Assembly (NCBI RefSeq): GCF_002101735.1
Contig: NZ_LQPE01000133.1
Location: 1 to 64,000 of the forward strand
Source: Mycobacterium kyorinense
GTDB taxonomy: Bacteria > Actinomycetota > Actinomycetes > Mycobacteriales > Mycobacteriaceae
Reading direction: 5' to 3'
Length of the DNA: 64,000 bases
The translations under genes and the position numbers were made by a program. The notes beneath the pieces are model-generated. The model made no database searches and had not been told where the DNA came from. It saw only the letters and a list, made by a program, of their open reading frames with translations. Positions 39,402-49,974 of the stretch are shown in pieces. Position 1 is the first letter of the stretch; each line of letters starts with the position of its first letter.

Positions 39402-40997
39402 ATGGACTTGAACTGCGATTACGTGGTCGTCGGCACGGGGTCGGCGGGCGCGGTGCTCGCGAATCGGCTCAGCGCCGACCCGGCCGTCTCGGTGGTGGCG
39501 CTCGAGGCGGGCCCGCGCGACGCCAACAAGTTCATCCGCATCCCGGCGGCGTTCTCCAAGCTGTTCCGCACCGAGGTGGACTGGGATTACCTGACGGAGC
39601 CGCAGAAGGAGCTGGCCGGCCGCGAGATTTATTGGCCCCGCGGCAAGATGCTCGGCGGGTCGTCCTCGATGAACGCGATGATGTGGGTACGCGGATTCGG
39701 CGCCGACTACGACGAGTGGGCCACCGCGGCGGGGCCGGAATGGTCCTACGCCGAGGCGCTGAGCTACTTTCGCCGCATCGAAAACGTCGCCGACGCTTGG
39801 CATTTCGTCAGCGGCGACGAGAGCGGCGTGACCGGTCCGCTGACTCTCTCCCGCCAGCGCAGCCCGCGCAGCTCGACCGCGGCCTGGCTGACCACCGCGC
39901 GAGAATGCGGATTCGTCAGCGCCCACCCGAATTCCGCTGCGCCGGAAGGATTCTGCGAAACCGTCGTCACCCAGCGCAGGGGTGCCCGGTGGAGCACCGC
40001 CGACGCCTACCTCAAACCTGTCCTGCGCCGCAAGAACCTCGACGTGCTCACCGAGGCCACCGCCACCCGAGTCCTCTTCGACGGCAACCGCGCAACCGGG
40101 GTGGAATTCGACCAGGACGGCCAGCGCCGCATCGCCCACGCCCGCCGCGAGGTGGTGCTGTGCGGCGGCGCGATCAACACACCGCAGCTGTTGATGCTCT
40201 CCGGCATCGGCGATTCCGACCACCTCGACGAGCACAGCATCGAGACCGTGCACCACGCGCCGGAGGTGGGGCAGAACCTGCGCGACCACCTTGTCACCCC
40301 GCTGGGCTTCGACGTCGAGCAGGACAGCCTTTTCGTCGCCGAAAAGCCCATGCAGCTTGTCAACTATCTGCTGCGGCGCCGCGGCATGCTGACGTCCAAT
40401 GTCGGCGAGGCGTACGGCTTTGTCCGCAGCAAGCCCGAGTTGGAGCTGCCCGATCTGGAGCTGATTTTCGCGCCGGCGCCCTACTTCGACGAGGGAATCG
40501 GCGAGCCGTACACCAGGCACGCAGTGGTATTCGGGCCGATCCTGCTCAAGCCGCACAGCCGCGGACAGATCCTGCTGCGATCCGCCGACCCGCTCGCCAA
40601 GCCGATCATCGATCCGCGCTATCTGTCGGACCCCGACGGCGTCGACCGCGCCACGATGATGGCCGGCCTGCGGATCTGCGCGAAGATGGCCAAAACGCCG
40701 CCGCTGAAGGGTCTGCTCGGCGCCATCGCCCGACCACAGGGTGCCACCGAACTGGACGAGGCCACCCTCGAAGAGGCGCTCAACACCTGCTCGCACACCC
40801 TGTACCACCCGGTGAGCACCTGCCGGATGGGCGACGACGATGCCAGCGTCGTCGACCCGCACCTACGGGTCCGCGGTGTGGAGGCGCTGCGGGTGGCCGA
40901 CGCGTCGGTGATGCCGAGCATCATCCGCGGGCACACCCACGCGCCGGCGGTGCTGATCGGCGAGAAGGCCGCCGATCTGCTCGTCACTACCGGGTGA
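39402..40997 (+). CDS. GMC-family FAD alcohol/choline-type oxidoreductase (Rv1279-like)
   Basis: A 531-aa glucose-methanol-choline oxidoreductase. The N-terminal dinucleotide fold has VVGTGSAGAVLANRLS followed by ALEAGPRD. GMC signature 1 is in WPRGKMLGGSSSMNAMMWVR, and signature 2 in CGGAINTPQLLMLSGIG. C-terminal catalytic His residues lie in TLYHPVSTCRMG and GHTHAPAVLIGEKA. No signal peptide. It starts 43 bp after the Rad50-like gene and overlaps the convergent oppA gene by 11 bp. Choline is only one candidate substrate. Confidence 0.9.
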   Translation: MDLNCDYVVVGTGSAGAVLANRLSADPAVSVVALEAGPRDANKFIRIPAAFSKLFRTEVDWDYLTEPQKELAGREIYWPRGKMLGGSSSMNAMMWVRGFGADYDEWATAAGPEWSYAEALSYFRRIENVADAWHFVSGDESGVTGPLTLSRQRSPRSSTAAWLTTARECGFVSAHPNSAAPEGFCETVVTQRRGARWSTADAYLKPVLRRKNLDVLTEATATRVLFDGNRATGVEFDQDGQRRIAHARREVVLCGGAINTPQLLMLSGIGDSDHLDEHSIETVHHAPEVGQNLRDHLVTPLGFDVEQDSLFVAEKPMQLVNYLLRRRGMLTSNVGEAYGFVRSKPELELPDLELIFAPAPYFDEGIGEPYTRHAVVFGPILLKPHSRGQILLRSADPLAKPIIDPRYLSDPDGVDRATMMAGLRICAKMAKTPPLKGLLGAIARPQGATELDEATLEEALNTCSHTLYHPVSTCRMGDDDASVVDPHLRVRGVEALRVADASVMPSIIRGHTHAPAVLIGEKAADLLVTTG

Positions 40998-42642
40998 ACC
41001 CGATCGCGGTGTAGACCACGTCGGCCAGCCCGTGCGCGCCGTAGTTGGCTAGCGTGCTGCGCACCGCGATGTCGCCGGGTGACTGGAACAGCGGCAGGTT
41101 GAAGCCTTCCCGCCAGATCATCATGTCGACCTCGTTGGCCAGCGCACGCGCCTTGTCCGGATCCAGTTCGGACAGCGTCTGTTCGATCTTGGCGTCGATC
41201 TGCGGATTGCCGATCTTGCCGAAATTGCTGTCCCCGTCGGAGGTGTAGATCTGCGGCAGCGCAGAGAGCGGGAAAGCGTTGCCCACCCAACCGAATTGGG
41301 TGATGTCGAAGTCGCCGACGGCCACGTGCTGGCTGAAGAATCCGGTGCCGGGCTTGGGATCGAGCAGCAGCTTGACACCGATCTGCGCCAGGTTCTGCTG
41401 AGCCACCAACGCGATCTGCCGGGCCGACTGCCCGTCGTAGAACACGTCGCGGATCACCAGCTGTTTGCCGTCCTTCTCCCGCACCGCCCCATTGAGCTTC
41501 CAGCCCAGCGCATCCAAATCCCGGCGGGCCTGGTCGGGATTGTAAGCGCCTGGGGCGCTGTTGTTTTGGTAGCCCACCTGGCCGGCGACGTAGACGTGGT
41601 TGTCCAGCGGCGCCGGACGACCGGTCAGACCGTGCTGGACCACGTCGACGATCGCCTGGCGGTCGATGCCGCGGCAAATCGCCAGCCGCAGCTTCTCGTC
41701 GGCCAGGATCGATCCGGGTGCCCCGTTGAAGGTGAGGTGGTACCAGGTGGGCGCCGGCGCGGTGCGGATCACGATCCCCGGAGTGCGCTGAGCGGTGACC
41801 ATGTCGTCGAGGGTGCCCACCCCGGCAGCATCGATCGCGTTGTTCTGCAGGGCCGGGATGACGGCGGCGGCGTCGAGCACCAGGAAGGTGATCGAGTCCA
41901 GCCGCGGTTTGGCGCCCCACCAACGCGGATTGCGGGTCAGCACAATGCGTTGCGCGGTGCGGTCGATCGTGGTCACGATGAACGGTCCGGCCGACGGGCC
42001 GGGGGCGTTCAGTTGGCCCTTGTTGAACACCTCCGGGTTCGCGGTCATGCTGCGTGGTTGCATGCCGCCGGCGAACATGCCTCGCCACTCCGCGTACGGC
42101 TCGGCGAAAGTGACCACCGCCTGGCGGTCGTCCACGCCGCGAGTCACCGACTTCACCCGCTCGAATCCGGCTCTACTGGCGATCAAGTAGCGCTTGTCGC
42201 GACCGCTGCACGCGTCGACCTCGGACTTGAGGTCTTCCCAGGTGATCGGGGTGCCGTCGCTCCACACTGCCTTCGGGTTGATGGTGTAGGTGACGACCTG
42301 CGGGGTGGTGCTGGTCAACTCGACATCGGTGAAGTAGTCGGTGTTGAGTTTCAGCGAGCCGTCGGGCTGGGTGATGAACGCGCCCGGAAGCGTCGGCGAC
42401 ACAATGGAACCGACGTCGGCGGTGTTGCCGTCGATGTTGAGCTCGTTGAAGTTTTCCGGGAAGGATGTCAGCGCAAGCCGCAGGTTGCCGCCGTCGCGCA
42501 GCGTCGCCGGGTCTCTTGGGTTGATGTCGCTGGTGCTGCCGACCCGCGCGGCGTGCGTCTGCGGAAGGTCCCGATACCCGTTCGAGCAGCCGGTGACGAC
42601 TACCAGCATCAGCACCAGCAGCACCGCGAGCCGGCTAGCCAT
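40987..42642 (-). CDS. oppA: Oligopeptide-binding lipoprotein OppA
   Basis: A 551-aa extracytoplasmic solute-binding protein of the family-5 (dipeptide/oligopeptide) class. [19 protein letters not shown] supplies a signal peptide with lipobox V-T-G-C. The mature protein carries the family features [37 protein letters not shown] and [16 protein letters not shown]. It is the last gene of the oppB-oppC-oppD-oppA operon on the minus strand and overlaps oppD by 8 bp. In mycobacteria this importer (Rv1283c-Rv1280c) takes up peptides, reported to include glutathione or bradykinin-type peptides. Confidence 0.92.
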   Translation of the reverse strand: MASRLAVLLVLMLVVVTGCSNGYRDLPQTHAARVGSTSDINPRDPATLRDGGNLRLALTSFPENFNELNIDGNTADVGSIVSPTLPGAFITQPDGSLKLNTDYFTDVELTSTTPQVVTYTINPKAVWSDGTPITWEDLKSEVDACSGRDKRYLIASRAGFERVKSVTRGVDDRQAVVTFAEPYAEWRGMFAGGMQPRSMTANPEVFNKGQLNAPGPSAGPFIVTTIDRTAQRIVLTRNPRWWGAKPRLDSITFLVLDAAAVIPALQNNAIDAAGVGTLDDMVTAQRTPGIVIRTAPAPTWYHLTFNGAPGSILADEKLRLAICRGIDRQAIVDVVQHGLTGRPAPLDNHVYVAGQVGYQNNSAPGAYNPDQARRDLDALGWKLNGAVREKDGKQLVIRDVFYDGQSARQIALVAQQNLAQIGVKLLLDPKPGTGFFSQHVAVGDFDITQFGWVGNAFPLSALPQIYTSDGDSNFGKIGNPQIDAKIEQTLSELDPDKARALANEVDMMIWREGFNLPLFQSPGDIAVRSTLANYGAHGLADVVYTAIGFTR

Positions 42643-44485
42643 CGGAAACCTCGGCGTGTGCCCGCGGGACCGCGGCCAGGAGCCGTCGGGTGTATTCGTG
42701 CTGTGGATTGGTGAAAACCTGCTCGCCGTCGCCCTGTTCGACGATCGTTCCCTTGTACATCACCGCGACCCGGTGAGCCAGGTGCTTCACCACCGAAAGA
42801 TCATGCGAGACAAACAGATACGACAATCCGAATTGCGTCTGCAGGTCAAGCAGCAGGTTGATGATCCCCGCCTGGATCGACACGTCGAGCGCCGACACCG
42901 GCTCGTCGAGCGCAAGGATCTTCGGTTGTAGGGCGAGAGCCCGCGCGATGCCGATCCGCTGCTTCTGCCCGCCGGAGAACTCGGCGGGATAACGGCTGGC
43001 GTCGGCATTGTCCAGCCCGACGACGGCCAGCAGCTCGGCGACCCGCTCCTCGCAGCGGCGCCTGTCAAACCCATTGGCCACCAACGGTTCAGCGATGACA
43101 TCGAAGACCGGCAGTCGGGGGTCCAGCGACGCGACCGGGTCCTGAAACACCACCTGCAGCTCGGTGCGCAGCTTGCGGCGGGCAGCCGAGTCAAGAGCTG
43201 CAACGTCAGCACCGAGAACCTCGATGGAGCCGGCCTGGGGCCTGGCGAGGTCGAGAATCTGAGACAGCGTCGTCGATTTGCCCGAACCGGATTCGCCGAC
43301 GATGCCCAGCGTGCGGCCCTGCTCCAGCGTGAAGCTGACGCCGTCGACCGCACGCACCTCGCCCACCCGCCTGCGGAAAACGGCACCTTTGGTCAGCGGA
43401 TAGGTCTTGACCAGATCGGCTACTTGCACCACCACCGGCGGTTCTTCGGTCGCGGTATCGACGGTGTCCGGTCCGGTTGACACGCCGTAGATCTCGGCCG
43501 CACTGCGGCCGGCGACATAGTCGGTGCGGATGCAGGCCGCTCGGTGGCCGTCGGCAATCGCGACGAGATCCGGTTCGGCTGAACGGCATTCGTCGATCGC
43601 CAGTGGGCAGCGCGGGGCAAATGTGCAGACGCCCGGCGTCAGCGACGTCATCGTCGGAGGCGCGCCGGGGATCGGAATCAGCCTGGTGCCCTGTGGGGCA
43701 TCGAGGCGCGGCACCGAACCCAGCAGCCCGACGGTGTAGGGCATCCGGCGGTCACGGTAAAGCTCGTCGACGGCGGCGATCTCGACCGGGCGTCCGGCAT
43801 ACATGACCAGCGCCCGATCGGCGAACTCCGACACCACGCCCAAGTCGTGGGTGATGATCAGTACTCCGGCGCCGGTCACGTCGCGCGCGGTTCGCAGCAC
43901 GTCGAGGATCTGTGCCTGCACGGTGACGTCCAATGCGGTGGTCGGCTCGTCGCAGATCAGCAGGTCGGGATCGTTGGCGATAGCGATCGCGATCACCACC
44001 CGCTGGCGTTCACCGCCGGACAGCTCGTGCGGGAAGGCCTTTGCGCGACGCTGCGGCTGCGCAATGCCGACCAACTCGAGCAGCTCGACGGCGCGCTTGC
44101 GGGCCTCGGCTCGGCTGATCCCGCGGTGGTGGACCTCGATGGCCTCGGCGATCTGGTCGCCGATGGTGTAGACGGGCGTCAGCGCCGACATCGGGTCTTG
44201 GAACACGGTGCCGATCGTCTTGCCGCGGATCCGCGACATCGCCTGGTCGCCCAGCGTAAGCAATTCGTCGCCGTGCAGCCGTACCGATCCCGAAACCCGC
44301 GCGTATTCCGGCAGCAGTCCGACGACGGCCATCGCGGCAGTGGTTTTGCCGCAACCGGATTCCCCGACGATGGCGACCACTTCGCCGGGGTTGATGTGGT
44401 AGCTCGTGCCGCGCACCGCGGGCACCACCACGTCCTCGGTTTCGAAGGTGACGGTCAAGTCGGTCACCTCGAGCAGCGCGGTCAT
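42635..44485 (-). CDS. oppD: Oligopeptide ABC transporter ATPase OppD (two fused NBDs)
   Basis: A 616-aa protein that fuses OppD- and OppF-like ATPases. NBD1 has [30 protein letters not shown] and [13 protein letters not shown]. Between them lies the oligopeptide-transporter C-terminal motif with a possible Fe-S Cys set ([18 protein letters not shown] and AACIRTD). NBD2 has [31 protein letters not shown] and [16 protein letters not shown] 44485 overlaps the oppC stop as ATGA. Both ATP sites look catalytically complete. Confidence 0.95.
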   Translation of the reverse strand: MTALLEVTDLTVTFETEDVVVPAVRGTSYHINPGEVVAIVGESGCGKTTAAMAVVGLLPEYARVSGSVRLHGDELLTLGDQAMSRIRGKTIGTVFQDPMSALTPVYTIGDQIAEAIEVHHRGISRAEARKRAVELLELVGIAQPQRRAKAFPHELSGGERQRVVIAIAIANDPDLLICDEPTTALDVTVQAQILDVLRTARDVTGAGVLIITHDLGVVSEFADRALVMYAGRPVEIAAVDELYRDRRMPYTVGLLGSVPRLDAPQGTRLIPIPGAPPTMTSLTPGVCTFAPRCPLAIDECRSAEPDLVAIADGHRAACIRTDYVAGRSAAEIYGVSTGPDTVDTATEEPPVVVQVADLVKTYPLTKGAVFRRRVGEVRAVDGVSFTLEQGRTLGIVGESGSGKSTTLSQILDLARPQAGSIEVLGADVAALDSAARRKLRTELQVVFQDPVASLDPRLPVFDVIAEPLVANGFDRRRCEERVAELLAVVGLDNADASRYPAEFSGGQKQRIGIARALALQPKILALDEPVSALDVSIQAGIINLLLDLQTQFGLSYLFVSHDLSVVKHLAHRVAVMYKGTIVEQGDGEQVFTNPQHEYTRRLLAAVPRAHAEVSDG

Positions 44486-45405
44486 TTCGCGCGCCGCTTT
44501 CTGCGGCGCGCGGCTCCGCTGCCCGGATCCAGCGCGTCGCGCAGACCGTCGCCGGCAAGGTTGGCGCACAACACGATCAGCACCAGCGCCCCGGCCGGAA
44601 ACAGGAAGACCCACGGGAATGTGGTGGCCGACGGTGTGCCGTCGGCGATCAGCGTGCCCAGCGACACGTCGGGAGGCTGGACACCGAATCCCAGGAAACT
44701 CAGCCCGGTTTCGGCCAGGATCGCGAATCCCACGTTGAGCGTCGCGTCGATGATGAGGATCGAGGCGACGTTCGGCACGATGTGCCCGACGATGATGCGG
44801 CGGCTCGACACTCCCATGTACCGTGCCGCGCGGACGAATTCGCGCTCCCGCAGGCTCATCGTCAGCCCGCGCACCATCCGCGAGCTGACCATCCAGCCGA
44901 ACGCGGCGAGCAGCACGATCAGCCACAGAATGCTGCTCGACTGTTTGGTCCGCGGCGTGACGATCGCGATCAGGATGAAGCTCGGCACCACCAGCAGAAG
45001 ATCCACCAGCCACATCAACACCCGGTCGCGCCAGCCGCCGAAGTAGCCCGCCACCGACCCGACCGTCGCGGCGATGCTGGTCGAAATCACCGCCACACAG
45101 AAGCCGATCAGCATCGACTTCTGCATGCCCCGCAGCGTGCGCGCCAACAGATCCTGGCCGAGCGCGTTGGTGCCGAACCAGTGCCGCAGCGACGGCGGCT
45201 GCAGCAGCGCGCCGTAGTCCAACGCGGTGTAGCTGTAGGGGAGTAGCGGCGGCAGCGCATAGCAGCCGACGAACAACACCGCCAGCAGAACCAATGCCAC
45301 CACCGCCGGCTTGTTGCGGATGAACCGGCGTACCAACAGATTTCGCCGCGACGTGAAAGCAGCCGGGTGAACACCGGACCGGACTGCCGTCGTCTCTTGC
45401 GTCAT
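44482..45405 (-). CDS. oppC: Oligopeptide ABC permease OppC
   Basis: A 307-aa inner-membrane permease of the BPD transport-inner-membrane family. After a basic N-terminus ([15 protein letters not shown]) come about six hydrophobic segments. The EAA loop reads [26 protein letters not shown] and contacts the OppD ATPase. It overlaps oppB and oppD by ATGA on either side, so translation of oppB-C-D is tightly coupled. Confidence 0.93.
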   Translation of the reverse strand: MTQETTAVRSGVHPAAFTSRRNLLVRRFIRNKPAVVALVLLAVLFVGCYALPPLLPYSYTALDYGALLQPPSLRHWFGTNALGQDLLARTLRGMQKSMLIGFCVAVISTSIAATVGSVAGYFGGWRDRVLMWLVDLLLVVPSFILIAIVTPRTKQSSSILWLIVLLAAFGWMVSSRMVRGLTMSLREREFVRAARYMGVSSRRIIVGHIVPNVASILIIDATLNVGFAILAETGLSFLGFGVQPPDVSLGTLIADGTPSATTFPWVFLFPAGALVLIVLCANLAGDGLRDALDPGSGAARRRKRRAK

Positions 45406-46379
45406 GACACCCGAATCCTGGGATCCAGCATCGCGTAGATGACGTCCGAGAGCAGTCCGGCGACCAGAATCGCCGCTCCGGTGAATACCGTGATCGCGAC
45501 GACGACGTTGGTGTCCTGAGTCGAGATGCCTTGCACCACCCAGTCGCCTATGCCGTGCCAGCCGAAGATCTTCTCGACGAACACCGCGCCGACGACCAGG
45601 CCGCTCACGCCGTACGCGAACAAGGTGGCCATCGGAATCAGCGCGGTCCGCAGGCCGTGCTTGAACAGCGCACGCCGGCGGGTCAGGCCCTTGGCACGAG
45701 CGGTCCGGATGAAATCCTCACCCAGCACGTCGAGCATCGCGTTGCGCTGGTAGCGACTGAAACCCGCGATCGCTCCCAGCGCGAGCGTCAGAGTCGGCAA
45801 AACGATGTGCTGAATGCGGTCGACGATCCTGTCCCATGCGCCGCCGAACGGAATCGGCGAGGTCTCGCCGGTGTAGAGGAAAATCCTCACGCCGGTGAGC
45901 ATGTTGACTCGGAGCCCGGCCAAGATGAGCAGTCCCGCCAGCACGAACGACGGAATGCTCAGGACGATCAAGGACAGCACGGTGATCACCCGGTCGCTCA
46001 GCTGATATTGCCGGATCGCTCCCCAGGCCCCCACCACGACGCCGATCACCGTGCCCAGCACAGAGCCGATCACCACCAGGCGCAGACTGACCCCGATCCG
46101 CCGCCACAGCTCCTCGGAGACGGGATGGCCGGTCACCGTGGCGCCGAAGTCGCCGCGGACCGCGCCGGAAACCCAGTTGGCGTACCGGATGGGTACGGGT
46201 TTATCCAGGCCGAGCTCAACGACTTTGGCATGGATGGCTTCCGGCGGAGGCTGCGGGTGACGCTGGACGAAACTGTCCAGCGGATGAAACGTCACCGACG
46301 CCAGGCAGAACGCCAAGAACGACGCCAGCGTCAGCAGCACGAGATAGTTCAGCAAGCGACGGGCCAAGAAGCGGATCAT
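45402..46379 (-). CDS. oppB: Oligopeptide ABC permease OppB
   Basis: A 325-aa permease and first gene of the opp operon. [23 protein letters not shown] forms TM1, with further helices at about 100-130, 140-165, 190-215, 245-270 and 290-315. The EAA loop contains [23 protein letters not shown]. It pairs with OppC to make the translocation pore. It diverges from canA across 168 bp (46380-46547), which must contain both promoters. Confidence 0.93.
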   Translation of the reverse strand: MIRFLARRLLNYLVLLTLASFLAFCLASVTFHPLDSFVQRHPQPPPEAIHAKVVELGLDKPVPIRYANWVSGAVRGDFGATVTGHPVSEELWRRIGVSLRLVVIGSVLGTVIGVVVGAWGAIRQYQLSDRVITVLSLIVLSIPSFVLAGLLILAGLRVNMLTGVRIFLYTGETSPIPFGGAWDRIVDRIQHIVLPTLTLALGAIAGFSRYQRNAMLDVLGEDFIRTARAKGLTRRRALFKHGLRTALIPMATLFAYGVSGLVVGAVFVEKIFGWHGIGDWVVQGISTQDTNVVVAITVFTGAAILVAGLLSDVIYAMLDPRIRVS

Positions 46380-46547
46380 GCCGTCCGGCCTCGCCCGTGT
46401 CGCATGGGCACAGGGTAAGAGATGTGCGTGCCAACCGCCGCGAACAGATGCGATCCGACTGATTCGTACCGGTGATCGGCAACGCGCGAATTGTTAGAAT
46501 CAGCCACCCGAAATGCTCGATCCAGCAAACAATGCAAGGAGATTGGC

Positions 46548-47039
46548 GTGACGGTTACCGACGACTATCTGGCCAACAACGCCCAATACGCGAGCTCCTT
46601 CAACGGCCCGCTGCCGATGCCGCCGAGCAAACACGTGGCGATCGTCGCATGCATGGATGCCCGCCTCGATGTCTACCGCGCGCTCGGGATCAAAGAGGGC
46701 GAGGCGCACGTCATCCGCAACGCCGGCGGCGTCGTCACCGACGACGCAATCCGTTCACTGGCGATCAGCCAGCGGTTGCTGGGCACCCGCGAGATCATCC
46801 TCATTCACCACACCGACTGCGGGATGCTCACCTTCACCGACGACGACTTCAAGCGCGCCATCCAGGACGAGATCGGCATCAAACCCGCCTGGGCCGCCGA
46901 GGCCTTCCCGGACCCCGCCGAGGACGTCCGCCAGTCGCTGCGTCGCATCGAGGCCAACCCGTTCGTCACCAAGCACGAGTCGCTGCGCGGCTTCGTGTTC
47001 GACGTCGCCACCGGCAAGCTCGACGAGGTCACCCTCTAG
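46548..47039 (+). CDS. canA: Beta-carbonic anhydrase CanA
   Basis: A 163-aa zinc enzyme interconverting CO2 and bicarbonate. All beta-class zinc ligands are visible: Cys35 and Asp37/Arg39 in VACMDAR, and His88 and Cys91 in IHHTDCGM, so the Asp-gated (type II) metal site can be formed. GTG 46548 lies 6 bp after AAGGAG (46536-46541), a strong ribosome-binding site; an ATG at 46557 is less well placed. Matches Rv1284. A long hairpin follows directly. Confidence 0.94.
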   Translation: MTVTDDYLANNAQYASSFNGPLPMPPSKHVAIVACMDARLDVYRALGIKEGEAHVIRNAGGVVTDDAIRSLAISQRLLGTREIILIHHTDCGMLTFTDDDFKRAIQDEIGIKPAWAAEAFPDPAEDVRQSLRRIEANPFVTKHESLRGFVFDVATGKLDEVTL

Positions 47040-47040
47040 C

Positions 47041-47100
47041 CCGAACAGACGCAGACTCGCACGTTCGGGCACCGAATCGTGCGAGTCTGCGTCTGTTCGG
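47041..47100. terminator. Perfect 22-bp inverted repeat directly after canA
   Basis: Positions 47041-47062 and 47079-47100 are exact reverse complements with a 16-base loop (47063-47078). The stem starts 1 bp after the canA stop codon and is about 60% GC, with no U-run. It probably terminates canA in at least one direction and separates it from the cysD promoter at 47110. Confidence 0.75.
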
Positions 47101-47109
47101 CGGGGGCCG

Positions 47110-47139
47110 TTGACAGCTCCGGCCCCATCTCGGTAAATT
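47110..47139 (+). promoter_or_regulatory. Putative sigA-type promoter of the cysD-cysNC-cysQ operon
   Basis: A consensus -35 TTGACA (47110-47115) is followed after 18 bp by a TAAATT -10-like hexamer (47134-47139), 62 bp upstream of the cysD ATG. It lies immediately after the canA hairpin. The leader up to 47200 is AT-richer than its surroundings and could hold a sulfur-responsive operator, but I recognise none. Confidence 0.5.
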
Positions 47140-47200
47140 CACGGTAACGCTCATAAATCTGGCCAATCTAGCCAACTTTACCGGGAATCACGGGAGCCTT

Positions 47201-48130
47201 ATGACAAGCCAAGCAACAGCCGGCCCGACGGCCGGGCAGTACGAATTGAGCCATCTGCGCTCCCTGGAGGCCGAGGCCATCCACATCATTCGCGAGGTGG
47301 CCGCCGAGTTCGAACGCCCGGTGCTGCTGTTCTCCGGCGGCAAGGACTCGATCGTGATGCTGCACCTGGCGCTCAAGGCGTTCCGCCCGGGCCGGCTGCC
47401 GTTCCCGGTGATGCACGTCGACACCGGCCACAACTTCGACGAGGTCATCGCCACCCGCGACGAGCTGGTCAAGCAGACCGGGGCGCGGTTGATCGTGGCG
47501 AAAGTGCAAGACGACATCGACGCCGGCCGCGTCGTCGAGACCATCCCGTCGCGCAACCCGATCCAGACCGTGACGCTGCTGCGCGCCATCCGCGAGAACA
47601 AGTTCGACGCGGCCTTCGGCGGCGCCCGGCGCGACGAGGAGAAGGCGCGCGCCAAGGAGCGGGTGTTCAGCTTCCGCGACGAGTTCGGCCAGTGGGATCC
47701 CAAGGCCCAGCGACCCGAGCTGTGGAACCTCTACAACGGCCGCCACCACAAGGGCGAGCACATCCGCGTGTTCCCGCTGTCGAACTGGACCGAGTTCGAC
47801 GTCTGGTCCTACATCGGCGCCGAGAAGGTCACGTTGCCGTCGATCTACTTCGCCCACCGGCGCAAGGTGTTCGAGCGCGACGGCATGCTGCTGGCCGTAC
47901 ACCGGCACATGCAGCCCCGCGCCGACGAGGAGGTGTTCGAAGCGACGGTCCGGTTCCGCACCGTCGGCGACGTCACCTGTACCGGGTGTGTGGAGTCGAC
48001 GGCGGCGACGGTGGCGGAGGTAATCGCCGAGACGGCGGTGTCGCGGCTGACCGAGCGGGGGGCGACTCGGGCCGACGACCGGATCTCCGAGGCAGGCATG
48101 GAAGACCGCAAGCGGCAGGGGTACTTCTGA
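47201..48130 (+). CDS. cysD: Sulfate adenylyltransferase subunit 2 CysD
   Basis: A 309-aa ATP-pyrophosphatase-fold enzyme making adenosine 5'-phosphosulfate from sulfate and ATP, powered by the CysN GTPase. The P-loop-like LLFSGGKDSIVMLHLALKAF and FPVMHVDTGHNFDEV mark the adenylation site. FGGARRDEEKARAKERVFSF and the C-terminal CTGCVESTA complete the family pattern. Its stop overlaps the cysNC ATG by one base (TGATG). First gene of the sulfate-activation operon (Rv1285). Confidence 0.95.
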   Translation: MTSQATAGPTAGQYELSHLRSLEAEAIHIIREVAAEFERPVLLFSGGKDSIVMLHLALKAFRPGRLPFPVMHVDTGHNFDEVIATRDELVKQTGARLIVAKVQDDIDAGRVVETIPSRNPIQTVTLLRAIRENKFDAAFGGARRDEEKARAKERVFSFRDEFGQWDPKAQRPELWNLYNGRHHKGEHIRVFPLSNWTEFDVWSYIGAEKVTLPSIYFAHRRKVFERDGMLLAVHRHMQPRADEEVFEATVRFRTVGDVTCTGCVESTAATVAEVIAETAVSRLTERGATRADDRISEAGMEDRKRQGYF

Positions 48131-49974
48131 TGACGACATTGCTGCGTATCGCAACGGCCGGCTCCGTCGACGACGGCAAGTCCACGTTGATCGGGCGGCT
48201 GCTGTATGACTCCAAGGCCGTTATGGAAGACCAGTGGGCCTCGGTCGAAGCCACGTCGAAGCAACGCGGCCACGACTACACCGACCTGGCGCTGGTCACC
48301 GACGGGCTGCGCGCCGAACGTGAGCAGGGCATCACGATCGATGTCGCCTACCGCTATTTCGCCACGCCCAAGCGGAAATTCATCATCGCCGACACGCCCG
48401 GCCACGTTCAGTACACCCGCAACATGGTGACCGGGGCATCCACTGCCCAACTCGCGATCGTGCTCGTCGATGCCCGCCACGGTCTGCTCGAGCAGTCGCG
48501 CCGGCACACCTTCTTGGCGTCGCTGCTGGGCATCGAGCACATCGTGCTCGCGGTCAACAAGATGGACCTGATCGACTGGGACAAGGAAAAATTCGAGGCC
48601 ATTCGCGACGATTTCCATGCCTTCGCCACGCGCCTCGATGTGCATGACGTGCTCGCCATACCGATGTCGGCGCTGCACGGCGACAACGTGGTGACCAAGT
48701 CCGACAAGACGCCGTGGTACGACGGACCGGCGTTGCTGTCGCACCTCGAGGAGGTGTTCATCGCCGGTGACCGCAACCTGGTCGACGTCCGCTTCCCGGT
48801 GCAGTACGTCATCCGGCCCCAGACCCGCGAGCATCACGACTACCGCAGCTACGCAGGCTCGGTGGCCAGCGGGGTGATGCGTCCCGGCGACGAGGTGATC
48901 GTGCTGCCGGCAGGTAAGACCAGCCGCATCACCGAGATCGAGGGGCCCACCGGGCCGGTGGACGAAGCGTTTCCGCCGATGGCGGTCGCGGTGCGACTCG
49001 CCGACGACATCGACATCTCGCGCGGCGACATGATCGCCCGCACCAGCAACCAGCCGCGCGTCACCCAGGAGTTCGACGCGACGGTCTGCTGGATGGCCGA
49101 CGGCTCGGCGCTGGAGGCGGGCCGCGAATACCTCGTCAAGCACACCACCCGCACCACGCGGGCGATCGTCACCGGGCTGGACTACCGCCTGGACGTCAAC
49201 ACGCTGCACCGTGACAAGAGCGCAACGGCGTTGAACCTCAACGAACTTGGCCGCATCTCGCTGCGCACCCAGGTGCCGCTGCTGCTCGACGAATACACCC
49301 GCAACGCCAGCACCGGGTCGTTCATCCTGATCGACCCGGCCACCAATGGCACCGTGGCCGCGGGCATGGTGCTGCGCGACGTCGCCGGGCGCACGTCGAG
49401 TCCCAACACCGTGCGGCACAAGTCGCTGGTGACCGCCGAAGACCGGATGGCGCGAGGCCGCACCGTGTGGTTCACCGGACTGTCCGGTTCGGGCAAGTCT
49501 TCGGTGGCCATGCTCGTCGAGCGAAAGCTACTCGAAAACGACGTTCCCGCTTACGTTCTCGACGGCGACAACCTGCGCCACGGTCTGAACGCCGACCTGG
49601 GCTTCTCGATGGCCGACCGCGCCGAGAACCTGCGCCGCCTGGCGCATGTCGCGACGCTGCTCGCCGATTCCGGGCACACCGTGCTGGTGCCGGCAATCAG
49701 CCCGCTCGCCGAGCACCGCGAGCTGGCCCGGCAGGTGCATGCCGAGGCCGGGCTCGACTTCTTCGAGGTGTTCTGCGACACCCCGATCGAGGACTGCGAA
49801 AAGCGGGATCCCAAGGGGCTTTACGCGAAGGCGCGTACCGGTGAGATCACCCATTTCACCGGTATCGACAGCCCGTATCAGCGGCCCAAGAACCCGGATC
49901 TGCGCCTGACACCCGGAATGTCGGTCGACGAGCAGGCCGAGCGAGTCCTCGACCTGCTCGAGTCGCGCAGGTGA
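48130..49974 (+). CDS. cysNC: Bifunctional sulfate adenylyltransferase GTPase subunit / APS kinase CysNC
   Basis: A 614-aa fusion. The N-terminal CysN GTPase contains P-loop GSVDDGKSTLIGRLL (about 12-26), the switch REQGITIDVAYR, DTPGH, and NKMD. The C-terminal APS kinase CysC (about 440-614) has WFTGLSGSGKSSVAML, LDGDNLRHGLNADLGF, and PYQRPKNPDL. It couples GTP hydrolysis to APS formation and then phosphorylates APS to PAPS. Starts on the cysD stop; ends overlapping cysQ by GTGA. Corresponds to Rv1286. Confidence 0.95.
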   Translation: MTTLLRIATAGSVDDGKSTLIGRLLYDSKAVMEDQWASVEATSKQRGHDYTDLALVTDGLRAEREQGITIDVAYRYFATPKRKFIIADTPGHVQYTRNMVTGASTAQLAIVLVDARHGLLEQSRRHTFLASLLGIEHIVLAVNKMDLIDWDKEKFEAIRDDFHAFATRLDVHDVLAIPMSALHGDNVVTKSDKTPWYDGPALLSHLEEVFIAGDRNLVDVRFPVQYVIRPQTREHHDYRSYAGSVASGVMRPGDEVIVLPAGKTSRITEIEGPTGPVDEAFPPMAVAVRLADDIDISRGDMIARTSNQPRVTQEFDATVCWMADGSALEAGREYLVKHTTRTTRAIVTGLDYRLDVNTLHRDKSATALNLNELGRISLRTQVPLLLDEYTRNASTGSFILIDPATNGTVAAGMVLRDVAGRTSSPNTVRHKSLVTAEDRMARGRTVWFTGLSGSGKSSVAMLVERKLLENDVPAYVLDGDNLRHGLNADLGFSMADRAENLRRLAHVATLLADSGHTVLVPAISPLAEHRELARQVHAEAGLDFFEVFCDTPIEDCEKRDPKGLYAKARTGEITHFTGIDSPYQRPKNPDLRLTPGMSVDEQAERVLDLLESRR

